DNA from: Desulfoprunum sp.
GTDB taxonomy: Bacteria > Desulfobacterota > Desulfobulbia > Desulfobulbales > Desulfocapsaceae
Assembly: GCA_030696435.1 (NCBI GenBank)
Contig: JAUYSF010000052.1
Coordinates: 1-6,512, forward strand
Direction of reading: 5' to 3'
Length of the DNA: 6,512 nt
This document shows, piece by piece, positions 6,415 through 6,512 of this stretch. Positions within the stretch are counted from its first letter, which is position 1; every line of letters starts with the position of its first letter. The notes beneath the pieces were generated by a model, which saw nothing but the letters and a program-made list of their open reading frames with translations, was not told the DNA's origin and made no database searches. A program made the position numbers and the translations under genes.

Positions 6415-6512
6415 CATTTCCAAATCAAGATGAGAACGCGAAGGCAAAGCGAGCAGCGACGAGACAGTACATACAAGTACGGCGAGGAGCCGCACAGCGC
6501 AGCCGACAAAGT
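6415..6512. repeat. Possible dispersed intergenic repeat, cut by the window edge
   Basis: After the last gene the sequence changes character. The final 82 bases (6431-6512) contain only five Ts on the plus strand and are built from GCGAG/GCAGCG-like units around a GTAC-ATACAA-GTAC element (6467-6480). A short stretch ATTTCCAAATCAAGATGAG precedes it. A minus-strand frame runs through it, but the protein looks like nothing known. The composition resembles multi-copy intergenic elements I recall from related genomes. Copy number cannot be judged from a single example, so the repeat status is inference. Confidence 0.35.

Overview
The window is GC-rich DNA from a Gram-negative bacterium. The Gram-negative assignment rests on a predicted outer-membrane channel with a signal peptide, encoded next to a periplasmic adaptor and inner-membrane permeases. 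The protein style and codon use would suit a Desulfobacterota-like (former Deltaproteobacteria) lineage. That placement is an impression, because no ribosomal or other marker gene is present.

Left part (1-1234, minus strand): a threonine-degradation pair. tdh (L-threonine 3-dehydrogenase, complete) is followed 15 bases downstream by the first 60 codons of an alpha-oxoamine synthase. Its position makes it most likely kbl, glycine C-acetyltransferase. Together they would convert L-threonine to 2-amino-3-ketobutyrate and then to glycine plus acetyl-CoA. The kbl homologue runs off the left edge.

Middle (1235-1638): a divergent intergenic region of about 400 bases without a convincing gene. It holds a good sigma70-type promoter firing rightward (TTGCTC, 17-base spacer, perfect TATAAT). 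A 17-base imperfect palindrome lies at the predicted transcription start and looks like an operator. A related, more degenerate element lies on the tdh side.

Right part (1639-6396, plus strand): four genes with 1-, 1- and 4-base overlaps, almost certainly one operon. They encode a TolC-type outer-membrane channel, a HlyD-type membrane fusion protein and two paralogous ABC-2-type permeases. Together these would form an envelope-spanning efflux or secretion machine. No ATP-binding subunit is encoded in the operon or elsewhere in the window, so the energy source is the main open question. The substrate cannot be read from the sequence.

Right end (6397-6512): a non-coding tail whose last 82 bases are strongly depleted in T on the plus strand. 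It may be part of a dispersed intergenic repeat cut by the window edge.
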